Source: Zizania palustris (Eukaryota; Streptophyta; Magnoliopsida; Poales; Poaceae). From it: a DNA stretch of 64,000 bases. The stretch lies in assembly GCA_019279435.1 (NCBI GenBank), contig JAAALK010000082.1, positions 80,014,989 to 80,078,988 on the forward strand. Direction: 5' to 3'. A program made the translations under genes and the position numbers. Below, one piece after another: positions 1-11,254 of the stretch; position 1 is the first letter of the stretch; each line of letters begins with the position of its first letter. The notes below the pieces were generated by a model. That model worked only from the letters and a program-made list of their open reading frames with translations. It made no database searches and was not told where the DNA came from.

Positions 1-1801
1 CTGCTGGAAGAAGGTGCTTTCTGGAGATGCACAATTGATCGAAGGCTTGAACAAAAATAATGTCTGCCGAACTCCCTCCGTCAATTAACACTCTTCGAAC
101 CTCAGTTCTTGCAATGTCAACAGTAATGACAAGTGGGTCTGCATGTGGAAATTTAATGCCAGCTGCATCCTCTACAGAAAAAGATATTGGCACATGGGAC
201 CATTCAGGCATAGCAGCTGCAGATGACGAAGTTCCAATGTGCCCCACTTCTCTGACATACTCTCTTCTCTGCCTTTTTGACATGCTTCTGAGAGTACCTC
301 CTCCAGAGATGGGGAGGACTACTCTTTTCCATCGGTCCTTCCCTTCTTCTTGCTTCGAAGGTGGCATAATATTGACCACCGGAGGGCGTCTTGCGGCTTC
401 AAAGTTTTCTATCCACGCCACAGCCTGGACAGGCTCCGGGCGCACTTCAGCTGGAACTCGATCAGTAGTACCTTGACCCGAAGTTCTTTCTAGATACTCC
501 CCTCTCAGAGCAAGTATAGCCTTGCAAGTATCAGTTGCATGGCTTCGGTTTTCACCATGAATACAGCAGAAAAGGGTCTGGCCTTTGCTAGCCGGTTTCC
601 CTGGTGGCCTCTAGCCGCTGGCCTTGTTTCCCGAAGGTCGTGGAGCTCTTTGGATAAACTTTTGCGGAGGTGCAATGTTCAGAACCTCTGAACGAGGATG
701 TTTATGCCCCCTTCTTCTATCATGCTGAGCTTCAAAGACAGGTTCCTGCGGTTGTGTCGAAGTTTTCACTTCCAATTTTACTTCCTGCAGTATGGACGGA
801 GTTGCAGCGGTTCTCCGAAGCCATCCTTCTTCTGACCTCGCATACTCTTCGAAATATGACATCAACTGAGAAACAGAAGATATGCTTTTCCGGTGAAGTT
901 TATCAAGGAGGCCTGGATGAATGACTCCTTCCCGAGCTGCGTCAACTACTGAAGATGTAGTTAGCCCTCTGATCTGCGACTTCGTATGAGCGAAGCGCTT
1001 GAAGTATTGCCTCAGCATCTCTCCAGGGAGTTGCTTCACCTGGAAAAGGCTTCCCGTCGACATTGGAGGCACGAAGGTGCCTTGGAAATTGCTTATGAAC
1101 TTCTTCTTCAGCTGTCCCCATGAATTAATTGATCCTGGCTTCAAGGACCAAAACCACTGCAATGCCACTCCTTGAAGAGCTAAGGGAAAGCATTTTGCCA
1201 TGGTATCCCGCACTCCTCCGCTAGCTTCAATTGCTAGAGCATAGGAACAGACAAATTCTCCAGGATCCTCATCTCTGGCATACTTGCAAAGCTTCGAAGT
1301 CTTAAACTTCGGATCGAAGCGAACTTTTTGCAGATCAGGGTGTAACGGATATTCGGTATCAAAGGAGGCGTTCTCCGGGACTTCAGGATAGATAGGTTCA
1401 TCGTCTTCAGGCACTTCTGGAATAACTGGGATGGCTTGAGAGCGAAGCCTATTTGCAGCTTCTTGTCGCCATCTCGCTACTTTAGCTTGGAGACTGGCCA
1501 TTTGAGCGGCCATATCACCAAGATTGTCTTCATCTCCTCCGGAAGGGTCTTCCGGGTCTTGAGAACTGAAAGGATCAGTTCGGAGTGGAACTTGAGGTGG
1601 AAGAGGAACTCCTGGCGGTCGAAGTATAGATGGAGTTGGTGGAGGAACTCCGTATGCTCGAGGAATGGGAACTCCTTCTGGAGTTTGAGGTGGAGGAAAT
1701 GTCGAAGGTCCTCCAACTTCAACTGTGTCGGGAGGTGCCTCTCCGGAGGTCCGAGGGGACCTCCGAACAGGGTTACGAGTTGCGCTCCACTTAGGAGGCA
1801 T
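1..1801 (-). pseudogene. Z1 gag-protease (Tat-like gypsy), runs off window
   Basis: Capsid polyprotein followed by aspartic protease of a minus-strand gypsy element; the rest of pol lies left of the window. The reading frame starts at 1801 (MPPKWSATRN). A proline-rich N-terminus is followed by a retrotransposon gag core at about residues 150-310 (motifs ALQGVALQWFWSL and FKRFAHTKSQIRGL). A zinc-knuckle-like stretch (CCIHGENRSHATDTC) lies near 524-568. The protease active site VLIDGGSSADIIF is near 61-91; the DGGSS form is usual in Tat-lineage elements. The frame is open for more than 590 codons except for one TAG at 611-613, between gag and the zinc knuckle. That stop could be a mutation or a read-through site. 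PBS and 5' LTR follow immediately to the right, so this is a fairly young copy. Confidence 0.85.
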
Positions 1802-1842
1802 GATGTAAGAAGTTGGTAGAGAACGAAGTTTCTTGGACTAAG

Positions 1843-1863
1843 TTCCCCACGGACGGCGCCAAC
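1843..1863 (-). other. Z1 primer binding site
   Basis: On the minus strand this reads GTTGGCGCCGTCCGTGGGGA, abutting the LTR. It resembles the tRNA-Asp-type primer sites (TGGCGCC...GGGGA) common in plant gypsy elements. The same site recurs at 54080-54100 next to the Z2 LTR, which links the two elements. Confidence 0.8.
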
Positions 1864-2358
1864 TATTGGCGTAAAAGATTACGCTAACAGGTTTCTGAAG
1901 ATTAGAAACCAACAAACGAAGTGTTTGTGAAGTGAACTGTTCTAAGCCTCCGAAAGGATAATAACTTAGAATAGTTCGAATGTGTGTATTGAATAACTTG
2001 TATTCGGTCCTCTTTACAGGGCAAAACGGGGGGTATTTATAGGCCTAAACATTAAGGAAAAGACCTTTTTACCCCTCTATTACAACCGACATAGTGGAAA
2101 CTATTCGGTGCCCTTAATAGGGCTAAAATGGTAAAAGACTAATCTAATGAGAAAGAAGATAAGTCTTCCATCTTAGCTGGCAAAGAAGTTCCCGGAAGAA
2201 TCCAAGTTCGAAGATATACTTCGAACTAGAGCCCGTCATCATGCTTCGAACTTGACTCAATGTATCTCTGAAGGTATACACTGGAAGTCTTTAGCTTAAT
2301 CACCAGTCTTTATCTTGTCACTGCAATAACCCTGAAGATGGAATATTTTCCCCCAACA
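1864..2358 (-). mobile_element. Z1 5' LTR (495 bp)
   Basis: In element orientation it starts TGTTGGGGGAAAATA at 2358 and ends ACGCCAATA at 1864; the expected terminal CA has become TA. A TATA box (CCTATAAATACCC on the minus strand) lies near 2031-2043. The Z2 LTR (54101-54975) has the same start (TGTTGGGGGAA) and the same PBS. The target is a copia LTR end (2359-2562). The partner LTR is outside the window, so no target duplication can be checked. Confidence 0.75.
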
Positions 2359-2562
2359 TCTGCCTATTAGCACTGCATTGGTGTTTCTTTGATTTTGGAC
2401 ACCTGTTGTTTCTAGGCTAGATACTTTTAGACTTAGGCTTCCTGTTCTCACTCTGCTGCTTAGTCTTTTGAGGTGCGTTGGGTGTTGGGAGCAGGCCATT
2501 GATTCGAAAGAATTTTTAGGCGCCCATTCACCCCCCCTCTGGTCGCTACTTTTGGTCCTACA
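2359..2562 (+). mobile_element. CopD copia LTR, 3' end only
   Basis: This resembles the last 250 bp of the CopA LTR (58950-59203). Both share TTAGGCTAGAT, GTGCGTTGGGTGTTGGGAG, GGCGCCCATTCACCCC and a TCCTACA terminus. The left part is lost where Z1 is inserted. The right end at 2562 is exactly the LTR terminus, so CopD had inserted into T2-type LTR sequence that resumes at 2563. Confidence 0.75.
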
Positions 2563-3195
2563 CTACTTGCCCCTCTCCACATAGTGCCTCGAGTTGGAAT
2601 GTCTCATACCTCTAGTTAAGACTTACCCACTAGACTTGTGGTTGGTACGAAGGTGTATTGCAACTGATCCCACAGACCGGTCCTTATAGTGCCCCGGGTG
2701 TGACTAACCAATGCCCTCGCTTGCACCCGGAACCCACCATGCTAACACACTTAGCCAATTCTAAGACCTACAGAATACTAGAGGTGAGAGGAATAAGGGG
2801 ATCATATATCAGAATCCAAGTATCTATGACGCGTTTTTAATCCTATAGCAGTTGTGTCGATACATTGGACACTTATAATATTAGTAAGTATCAAGGTGAC
2901 AAGGAATTTAGGCTCTATAGCATGGCGTCGGTTGCACATCAAGGTCAGGGATCTGATAAATATATTGTAAGGCATTTGATTGGACTAATGCAATTATCAC
3001 CTATGGATTTTAGCAATATTTAATTAAAAACTAGGTTCAATATGCTCAAAAATGAGGTGGTGACTTGCCTTGTTCAGCAAAGGATGAAGGGGAGACTTCA
3101 TGAAAATACTCCGACTCCTCAACGGCATCGTAATCATCTCGGCACGCAAAACATGAAGAAATAAACAATTAAAAACAATAAAACCAATAGTAAAA
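2563..3195 (-). mobile_element. T2-type LTR fragment (duplication copy A)
   Basis: Nearly identical to 22888-23520 inside the T2 3' LTR; only scattered single-base differences are visible. It is flanked by CopD on the left and by the X LTR on the right, at the same point where X sits in copy B. The T2 LTR sequence left of CopD is not in the window. Confidence 0.85.
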
Positions 3196-4621
3196 TATGT
3201 TGACACCCATATTTGGCATTAATGGTTAAAATTATCAAAATATCAATTTTTGGTAATTTAGGCCGAAAATATGCCTTCCCTGGCACAGACCAGTCCAACC
3301 GGCCATGGTAGTCCGGTTCGACCGGCCATGGTAGTCCGGTTCGACTGGCCATGTAGGCCCGGTCAGACTGCCCCAATAGGCCCGGTTAGACCGGCCTAAG
3401 TTTAGAATTAGAGATAGAGTTTGATTTCGGGCTGTTTTTATCTATAAACAAATCCTAACCACTTTTGGCCGAATCCTACTCAATTTAGGAGTCGGTGAAC
3501 ATGAGACCAACCCTTATAAATATAGGGGTGAGGCGATTCAAAGGGCATCTCCACAGATCAACTCAAAACCCTAGTTTTGAATTGTACCTTTACTTTTCAA
3601 TCTACTTTTTTCCCTAGCATTACATTACTCCTAGAAGTAGCCCTTTGTCAATTTGATCAGAAAATTTTCCGTACTTCGCCACCTTATCGTGAGTTCTTTG
3701 TGGGTTTGATCTGAAAACCTTCCATTTCACCCTCGTACGGGTTTTTATCGTTTTTATCAGTTTTTACCAGTAATTCGGTCTCCTAGTCGAATTAGCCCAA
3801 GTTTTCTTGTGTTTTGAAGTGTTTCATCGCCACCATATTCTCCAAGAAGTTTGGTCACCATCCATCCATGGCAAGACGATCGCCGAAGCCCAGAGATCAT
3901 TTCCAGGAGACGTCGGTCCGACCGGCCTGTGCCACACCGTCACCTAGAGCTCTGGCACGTAGCGGTCCGACCGGCCGTACAAGGCCGGTCCGACTAGACC
4001 TCATAGAGGGATTCAAGGCGCTCCACATCAATGCCGGTGGCCACCCCCTGAGGGGCAACTGCATCCTTCAGTCTGACCGGGCTCTGGACGCCGGTTTGAC
4101 TGGCTAGGAGGCCGAACCCCCCTTCGGTTGTCTCCACGACGCACTCCAGAGGGTACCCTTTGCACATCCTCGGTTGGACCAGGATTGACCCTTCGGTCTG
4201 ACTGACCGAAGGCTGGAGCCCCCCCTTCGGCCAATGCTTCGCATCGGAGCCCGCTTCGCGTCGAATCCCCCTTTGGCCCGTACTCCGCATCGCCGGTCCG
4301 ACCAGTGGTGTGACTCTAGTCTGACCGGCTTCCGTTAGCCGGTCCGACCGCTAGGACCCACGGTTGAACCGGCGCTATTTTGGCCGGTTTGACTAGGTTT
4401 TATTATTTCTAGCTATTTTCTCACATATCGGTTAATTGAATAATTCTAGGTTAATATTATTTGATTGCCTGGCGACTCTATTATTACCTTACCACTGTTT
4501 AAGGGTCATCGGAACGCAACATCAGTGTTGTGTTATGTTTAGGGGTTTACTCCTAAATATCCGCATGCTTTTGGATCGTCAAACTGGCCCAAGTGTGGGG
4601 GCACGTTTTTGTGTCAACACA
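3196..4621 (+). mobile_element. X 5' LTR, copy A (about 1.4 kb)
   Basis: Ends form the inverted pair T(G/A)TGTTGACAC and GTGTCAACACA. A TATA box (CTTATAAATATAGG) lies near 3514. The LTR carries about 15 copies of a GGTCnGACCGGCC-like motif. It matches the X 3' LTR (29265-30644) and the truncated copy at 23521. The first dinucleotide is TA here and in the copy at 23521, against TG at 29265, so that change predates the duplication. Confidence 0.85.
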
Positions 4622-4624
4622 CTT

Positions 4625-4643
4625 TTTGGCGACTCCGCTGGAG
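4625..4643 (+). other. X primer binding site
   Basis: TTGGCGACTCCGCTGGAG lies 3-4 bases after the LTR end, the position and form of the primer site in several plant gypsy elements. The exact tRNA partner was not determined. In copy B this region was removed by a deletion. Confidence 0.7.
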
Positions 4644-4658
4644 AAATACACGCCAAGG

Positions 4659-4843
4659 ATGATTACATCGACGGTACCTTCTACGCCAAAAAGCATAGAG
4701 GGGAACATGGAGGACGACGACGACTCCAGTACCATTGCCCTAGAGGATCTCTCAGAGGAGGACCGTGCAGAACTTGAAGCCAAGGTGAAGGAACTTCAAG
4801 ATCGCATGCTTGCAAGATACGTCAAGATAGGTGACACGTTCGT
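4659..4843 (+). pseudogene. X gag, N-terminal exon-like piece (copy A)
   Basis: The ATG at 4659 opens an acidic N-terminus (MITSTVPSTP..., MEDDDDSS, then a charged helix ending KVKELQDRMLARYVKIGDTF). At 4843 the frame is broken by the T1 LTR. In copy B the same codon run (24281-24332) meets the T1 solo LTR and continues in the same frame at 26259. That shows this is the start of the X gag. The remainder of X in copy A is absent. Confidence 0.75.
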
Positions 4844-7800
4844 TGTAACGCCCAGATTTAGTAAAACCTGGACTTTATTGAAATTCCATAGAAAATCAAT
4901 AAAACAAGACGTTCATCACACGACCGCATACAATATGTCAAGCATTCATGGTTCGTAGACCATATTAGTACAAAAGTGTTAAAGTAAGAGAAACTAATAA
5001 AATAAGGGTCCTAGATGAACGCCTCCTTCTAGTCTCGCCTTGACTGGGTCGCTACTCTAGACCTTCATCCTCCTCGTAGTAGACGGTCTCTGGTGGTGTA
5101 AGTCAACGGGAGTGAGTACAATCGTACTCAGCAAGCCACTGGATGCAAATATGATGCAGAGTAATAACAAGGGAGGTAGTAGCTAACTTTGCGAAAAAGC
5201 ATATTTGTAAAACAGTTAATGTGAACAAGTTATTAGTACAGAAATGTGAATGCATCATCTTCTAACTCGAGGGGTACAGTCAGCCCACCCTTTCTCAACA
5301 GTCCTTATATGCCATGAATAACACGAACATTCAATCAATAGTAAACTAACTACGAGAAGTCACACAACCTTCCCTTGACCGTGAGCTCGGCTTTTCGAAA
5401 AGATTTAAACTCTGATCAGAGGTGTACCACTGTACCCACAAGGCACGCACTCATCCCATACACCAAAGTGTAACGAGATGACCCATACCACAGGAACTCA
5501 TGCCAAAACCTTCCGCATGGAACACGCCAATTCGATAATCACCCTCTTATGGGTTTCATATGGTGCCCCGACGCGGCGAGCCAACACCATACCCCCCTTG
5601 AGCCTCATCGGTATAAGTCACCCGCAGGTTGCCCCTTGCCCCCTCCACTATGGTGCTTCAAGTTGGTACGATCATACCTCTAGTTAGGACTTACCCATTA
5701 GACTTGTGGTTAGTACGGAAGTGCTTTGCAACAGATCCCGCAGACCGGTCCTTATAGTGCCCCAGGCGCGACCAACCAATGCCCTAGATTGCACCCGGAA
5801 CCCACCATACTTATAACATAGCCAACTCCAACAGAATCCAGAGACAAGAATAATGGGGAATACCATATAGTAGATTCCAACTATCTACGACTCGTTCTTT
5901 TATCCTATAGCAGCTGTGTCAATACATTGGACACTAGCTAATATAATATTTAAAGGTGAAAAGGAGTTTAAGCTCAATAAGCATGGCTTGGGTTTACACA
6001 CAAGGACGGGGAATCTGATAAATATAAGTTAGGGCTTGATATTAGACTAATGCAATATTTAATTCCTATGAGTTATAGCGGTAATTATGAAAAACTAGGC
6101 TCAAATATGATCAACTTGGGGTTTGTGACTTGCCTTGCTCAGCAAATGGCGACGGTGGAACCTCGGGGTAATACTCCAGATCCTCGACGATCTCGTAGTC
6201 TTCTCAATACGGAAAAATTAAATACAGTATTCAATAAACAATCAAAATATCACAAAATATAAACATACAAGTTTATGATTTCAAATAAGGGGAATTAAGC
6301 CTTAGTATTCTGAAGTTATGTTAAAAAAATTATTAAGGATTAATTTTTAGGGTTTTCCTGAATTATTTTAGTGAGATATAAGTTTATTCCTAAAGGGGTT
6401 TTTATTTATTTATTTTATAAGAATATATTGTGCAAAATAACCCTACAATTTTTTATGGCATCAAAATGTAGAGAATAAAAATATTGATTTAACAAAATTT
6501 GAATGGTGAAATTTGGAGTTAAATTGAGCAAGTTATGAATTTTCAAAGCTTTAACTATTTTTCTGAATTTTATTTAAACAGAAAATGGGATCTGGTCCAC
6601 GGTGAGCCGAGCTCACCACAGACCAGCGCACTGTGCGTGTGGACTGGAGTCCGCTGGACCATTGGATCTAGATCCCATGGCCAGGCGCGAGGCGGGATCG
6701 TTTAAGTGGCATCGGACGGCTGAGAGGGCTCCGTACCGGTTTGACTGGATGGATGGCCTAGATTAAACCCATGCGGGTTATAATCTAAGCCCTCCATCTC
6801 GGATCGGACGGCCGAGAGCGTGACTGGCATGGCACGTGCTAAGGGGGTAACTACCCCCTTCGCTCCCAGCTCTGGCGGGCTCAGGCGCGACAGCGACAGC
6901 GAGGGCCTAAGGACCTATCTACAGGCGGAAATGGAACAAGGGGAGCATGGGAACGCGATGGTACCGGTGATGGCGGTGGCGGGTGACTTACGGCGACCGG
7001 CGGCGAGGGTAGACGGAGGAGACCTTCGGGTCGATGATGGCAGCGGCGGTCCGGTGGTCCTCACGGCCAACCAAGGGGAGGCCGGTGACGGGTGGTCGAC
7101 GGGGATCCCGACGGTGGCGACGACGTGGTCGGCGGAGGCCTGAGGCGGTGGCGAGCGGCGGCCAGAGGTGGAGCAAGTGGAAAAGCTGAAACCGGGCGGT
7201 GGCGCTCTTGGAGGGTGACGGCTAGGGCTTAGGGGAGTGAGCGGAGAGCGGCGATCGGTGGGGTACATATAGGGGGTCGCCGGCGTCGTTATGGCAAGTA
7301 AATCGGAGGAAATCCGAGGTGGGTTCCTACCAACTCCAGCGAGGGTTTCCAAACTCTCAGCCAAGCTTCCATATACGAGAATACACGTCGACTTTTGATG
7401 GCATGCGATCACCTGTGGTCGGGGGGAATGAATCTGGGGTCGGATCATCGGATAAGGGCGGCTAGCCTTGGGAAAATGGAAGGAGGTCACTGGAAAGGAA
7501 AGGGGGGATCCCCTTCCATCGGAGACGAAGCATCCGACAGGTGGGTCCCACCTGTCAGCGGGCGAGCGAAAAAGAAAAGAGGCCGACAGACGAGCCGGTC
7601 GGTCAGTGGGGGAAAAGGGGATGATGCGTGAGTCCAAGGCGGGTGCGGCGCATGGGAGAGAGAAGGGGTGCATGCGCCGAAAGGTGGACCCCACATGTCA
7701 GTGCCACATGGCTTGGACTAGGCTGTGCTGGGGTGAATTCGGGGTTGCGGCCCACAGGGGTTTTAAATGTATTTTTCAATTAAAATAATTCCAGTAAATC

Positions 7801-8032
7801 ATTTATTTGGTTAGAGGTTGGATCACTATTGATAAAATTTTGTAAAAATTCCTAAAATTATCCCTTGGCCTCTAGATTCCACCATAAATTTCTCAGGTTA
7901 AAATTTGGAGTATTTCCCCTTGTTTTGCTTAAATTGGGTTCTTTTAGCCTTTTCCTAAATTAAATAATCCTGTCTATTTCCTGAAAATTTATTTTCCTCA
8001 TTTTATTTATTTTTAATTCTTGGGATGTTACA
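4844..8032 (-). mobile_element. T1 3' LTR (3.19 kb, Tekay-type)
   Basis: On the plus strand it runs from TGTAACGCCC to GGGATGTTACA. In element orientation (minus) it starts TGTAACATCCC, directly after a purine tract next to pol. TTCGT at 4839-4843 is the target site duplication; its partner is seen at 26254-26258 in copy B. The LTR contains AT-rich ends and a GC-rich middle (6600-7750). The middle includes a palindrome at 7536-7556, GACAGGTGGG followed by its mirror arm. Open frames on either strand of the GC-rich middle look like composition, not genes. Confidence 0.9.
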
Positions 8033-8048
8033 ATCCTATCCCCCTTAT
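8033..8048 (-). other. T1 polypurine tract
   Basis: Minus strand AAGGGGGATAGGAT immediately precedes the LTR start TGTAACATCC. This is the expected plus-strand priming site, and the same tract precedes the T2 3' LTR at 32371. Confidence 0.7.
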
Positions 8049-8074
8049 GGAGAATCTCATCCTCGAGATTCGGA

Positions 8075-8389
8075 TCACTCCTCGAATAGCTCTGGGTGCT
8101 GTGCTTTTAGTTCCTCTTCTTTTTCCCATGTAGCTTCCTCAACGGGGTGGTTGCTCCATTGGACCTTGCAAAAGCGGATGACCCGACTCCTGTTTATCCT
8201 TTCTTTGACTTCTAAGATTCTGATGGGTTTCTCAACATAGGTCAGATCCTCTTGTATATTCAACTGCTGAAGGTCAACTCGCTCTGTCATAACTCGAAGG
8301 CACTTCTTTAGCTGTGACACGTGAAACACGCCATGTACCCCAACTAATGATGGTGGTAGCTACAACTGGTAAGTGACCTCGCCTTGAAG
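8075..8389 (-). pseudogene. T1 integrase tail with chromodomain
   Basis: The C-terminal end of the T1 polyprotein. It reads FHVSQLKKCLRV, then a chromodomain with RILEVKERINRSRVIRFCKVQWSNHP, EATWEKEEEL and PELF. A chromodomain after integrase defines chromoviruses and is thought to steer insertion to chromatin marks. It is in the same frame as the integrase piece at 8390-8806, with two in-frame stops between (near 8390 and 8357). Length and spacing fit the family. Confidence 0.85.
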
Positions 8390-9650
8390 TCAGGTAATTG
8401 GGAAGAGTCCAACGTATCGAGGCGCTAATTTTCCTCTCATGTTAAACCTTTGGGTGCCACGGAGAGGAGTAACCTGGAGGTAGACATGATCTCCTTCTTC
8501 AAAGGCTAGATCCCGACGGCGATTATCCGCATAGCTCTTCTGTCGGGATTGGGCTATCTTCATTCTGTCTCTTATGATCCATACTTTCTCTTCAGCTTCC
8601 CTGAGGATGTCCGTTCCAAAAACTTGGGACTCACCAGTCTGATCCCAAAGTAAAGGCATTCTGCACTTGCGTCCATATAAGGCTTCAAATGGGGACATCT
8701 GAAGGCTGGCTTGATAGCTATTATTGTACGAGAACTCGGCGTATGGCAAACTATTGTCCCATGTTCCTCCAAAGTACAGGGCACATGCCCTAAGCATATC
8801 CTCCAATATCTGATTTACCCTCTCAGTTTGTCCATCTATCTAGGGTGGTATGTTGTGCTGAAATTCAATATCGTCCCCATTTCCTCTTGAAGGTTTTTCC
8901 AGAACCGAGACGTGAACTGGCTCCCTCTATTGGAGACTATCTTCTTAGGTACCCCATGAAGGAATACTGTGCGGGCCATGTACAACTCTGCCAGTTTAGG
9001 GCCACTATAGGTTGTCTTGACGGCTATGAGGTGAGCTACCTTCGTTAGCCGATCGATGATTACCCATATGGAGTCATATCCGACTTGGGTCTTTGGGAGT
9101 CCGGTGATGAAGTCCATACCGATATCTTCCCATTTACATTTAGGCACTTTAAGGGGCTGTAACAATCCTGCTGGTCTTTGATGTTCTGCCTTCACTCGCT
9201 GGTAGGTGTCACATTCTGCTACGAACTGAGCAATCTCCTTCTTCATACTGACCCACCAATATTGTACCTTCAAGTCCTGGTACATCTTTGTACTCCCGGG
9301 GTGAATGGAGTACAGAGTGTCATCGGCCTCTCTTAAAATAAGGGTCTTTATCTCCGGTTTATCGGGTGCACAGATCCTGGTTCTGAACCATATGGTGTCA
9401 TTCTCATCTTCTGAGAATCTTGGGGCCTTGCCCTGCCTCGTGTTCTTCTTGATTGCTGCTATATCAGGGTCTCCCAACTGAGCTTCATGGATCTGCTTGA
9501 ATAGGACTAGTCTAGCCTCAAGGGTGGCTAAATAGACACCCGTGGTGATCCTGAGGTTTAGCTTCTCCATCTCCTTATATAGAAAAGGCGTGTGATCTTG
9601 AACCATAATGGTGGTACAATATCCTTTACGACTCAATGCATCAGCCACCA
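8390..9650 (-). pseudogene. T1 integrase
   Basis: Would insert element cDNA into chromosomes. The zinc-binding HHCC region is visible (SIHPGSTKMYQDLK ... CDTYQRVKAEHQ), but the last Cys is Tyr (CDTC is usual). In the catalytic core the first Asp is present (GMDFITGLP). The second reads IVSNRGSQFTS where SDRG is expected, a D-to-N change. A one-base deletion near 8840 (YHPR then stop) shifts the frame into the 8390-8806 piece, which holds PFEALYGRKCRMPL and KLAPRYVG. The enzyme is dead. Confidence 0.85.
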
Positions 9651-10850
9651 CATTTGCTTTGTCGGGATGGTAATGAATTCCTAGGTCGTAGTCCTTTATC
9701 AACTCTAGCCATCGCCTTTGCCTAAGGTTGAGATCCGGTTGTGAGAAGATATACTTCAAACTTTTGTGGTCCGTGAAAACTTCGCATCGGTTTCCAACCA
9801 AATAGTGCCTCCAAATCTTCAGAGCATGCACTACTGCAGCCAATTCCAGGTCGTGGGTGGGGTAGTTCAACTCATGTGGTCTCAATTGCCGGGAGACGTA
9901 TGAGACAACCTTACCATCTTGCATAAGAACACATCCCAAACCCTGACGAGATGCGTCGCAATAAACATGGAAGTCCTTACGTATATCCAGTAAAGTCAAT
10001 ATGGGTGCTGACACTAAGCGTGTCTTGAGGGTTCGAAAGCTCTCCTCACATTATGGAGTCCATTCAAAATTCTCTCCCTTCTGCAACAACTTGGTCATGG
10101 GCTTGGCTATCTTGGAGAAGTTCTCAATTAACCGTCGGTAGTACCCTGCTAAGCCTAGAAAACTTCGTATCTCAGATACGTTGGTGGGTGGCAAACAATC
10201 TGTAACTGCTCCCACGGTGGCAGGGTCTACCGCGATACCTTGTGCTGAGATAATGTGCCCCAGGAACTTTACTTCCGCCGTCCAAAATTTGCACTTGCTG
10301 TACTTGGCGTATAACCGATGCTCCCTGAGTTTTCCTAGGGTCAACCGGATGTGGGTTTCATGCTCTTCTTTGATCTTGGAATAGATGAGGATATTATCTA
10401 TAAACACCACGATGAACTTGTCCAAATATTCCATGAACACCTTATTCATCATATTCATGAAGAAGGCCAGGGCGTTGGTCAATCCAAAGGACATGACAAT
10501 GCACTCATATAGCCCATAGCGGGAGGTGAATGTCATCTTAGGTATGTCTTCCTCTCGAATCCTCAGCTGATGATAGTCGGACCGGAGGTCGATCTTGGAG
10601 AACACCGTGGCTCCTTTCAGTTGATCGAATAGATCGCCAATCCTGGGTAGAGGGTACTTGTTCTTGACTCCATAATCCAAGGCTCCATAATCCACGCACA
10701 TACGCTTAGCCTTGTCTTCCTTCTTCTCGACAAATATGACGGGGACTCCCCACGGGGATGTGCTGGGTCTGATGTATCCCTTTCTCTCAAGGTCTTCTAG
10801 ATGCTGCTTCAGTTATGCTAGCTCGTTGGTGGCATCGATGCTATGCATGG
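9651..10850 (-). pseudogene. T1 reverse transcriptase-RNase H, 5'-truncated
   Basis: RT fingers/palm start at ERKGYIRPSTSPWGVPV and continue through KNKYPLPRIGDLFDQL and FSKIDLRSDYHQLRI. The catalytic box is FIDNILIYSK; FIDD is usual, so one metal-binding Asp is Asn (GAT to AAT). RNase H follows (FHVYCDASRQGLGCVL ... TDHKSLKYIF ... ADALSRK). A TAA sits at 10051-10053 in frame. Upstream of about 10850 the similarity to T3 pol stops and mobile-domain gene sequence begins; gag, protease and the 5' LTR are missing. Confidence 0.85.
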
Positions 10851-10860
10851 TGGACAGCAC
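10840..10860. other. Junction of T1 RT with mobile-domain gene
   Basis: Left of here the minus strand encodes RT (ATNELA...LEDLERKGYIRP). Right of here it encodes the coiled-coil tail of gene (a). No LTR end or target duplication is present, so it is a recombination or deletion junction. It is the expected position of a tandem-duplication breakpoint (see findings). Confidence 0.65.
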
Positions 10861-11249
10861 CGGCGAGCCGGCGTTCTTGGGTATCGGTCTAAGCCGGGAA
10901 GGAGGCCAAAACACCTTCCTTCTCGGCAATCTTCACCCAAACCCCATCCAACCTTGAGGCCAGGTCGGCTTCTTCTGCCCACAGCTAGCTAATCTCCAGC
11001 GACATGGACGATGACTCTCTCCGAACGCGATCTAGGAGGATACCATTGGCAGGCATTGCTTCGTCATGGATCTTGATTGTCTCCCGCTGCAACGCGCAAC
11101 TGGCGCAATCGGCCAATTGCTTCAACGCCCGCTACACATCTGGCTGATGGAATTCTAGGTACACGACCGACGTAAGGGCGTCAACCAACTCCGTAGAGAG
11201 GAAGTCCAGGATGTCGTTGAAATGCCCCCTTATCGGCCCCAAATCATTG
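10850..11249 (-). pseudogene. Mobile-domain gene (a), C-terminal coiled-coil part
   Basis: Continuation of the minus-strand gene at 18436-21232 after the T4 solo LTR. With the LTR and one ACTAG copy set aside, the frame runs from VEVLV (right side) into NDLGPIRGHF (left side) without a shift. It then reads heptad-like, charged sequence (RALKQLADCASCAL, LASRLDGVWVKIAEKEG) with stops at 11132 and further left. It ends abruptly at about 10850 against T1 RT. Confidence 0.7.
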
Positions 11250-11254
11250 ACTAG

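Noticed and set aside
6820..7788. Open frames up to 259 codons on both strands in the GC-rich middle of the T1 LTR
   Set aside because: They lie wholly inside an LTR, overlap each other on opposite strands, are proline/arginine-rich from base composition, and similar LTRs have different frames.
8845..9048. Plus-strand 67-codon frame over T1 integrase
   Set aside because: Shadow of the integrase coding sequence on the other strand.
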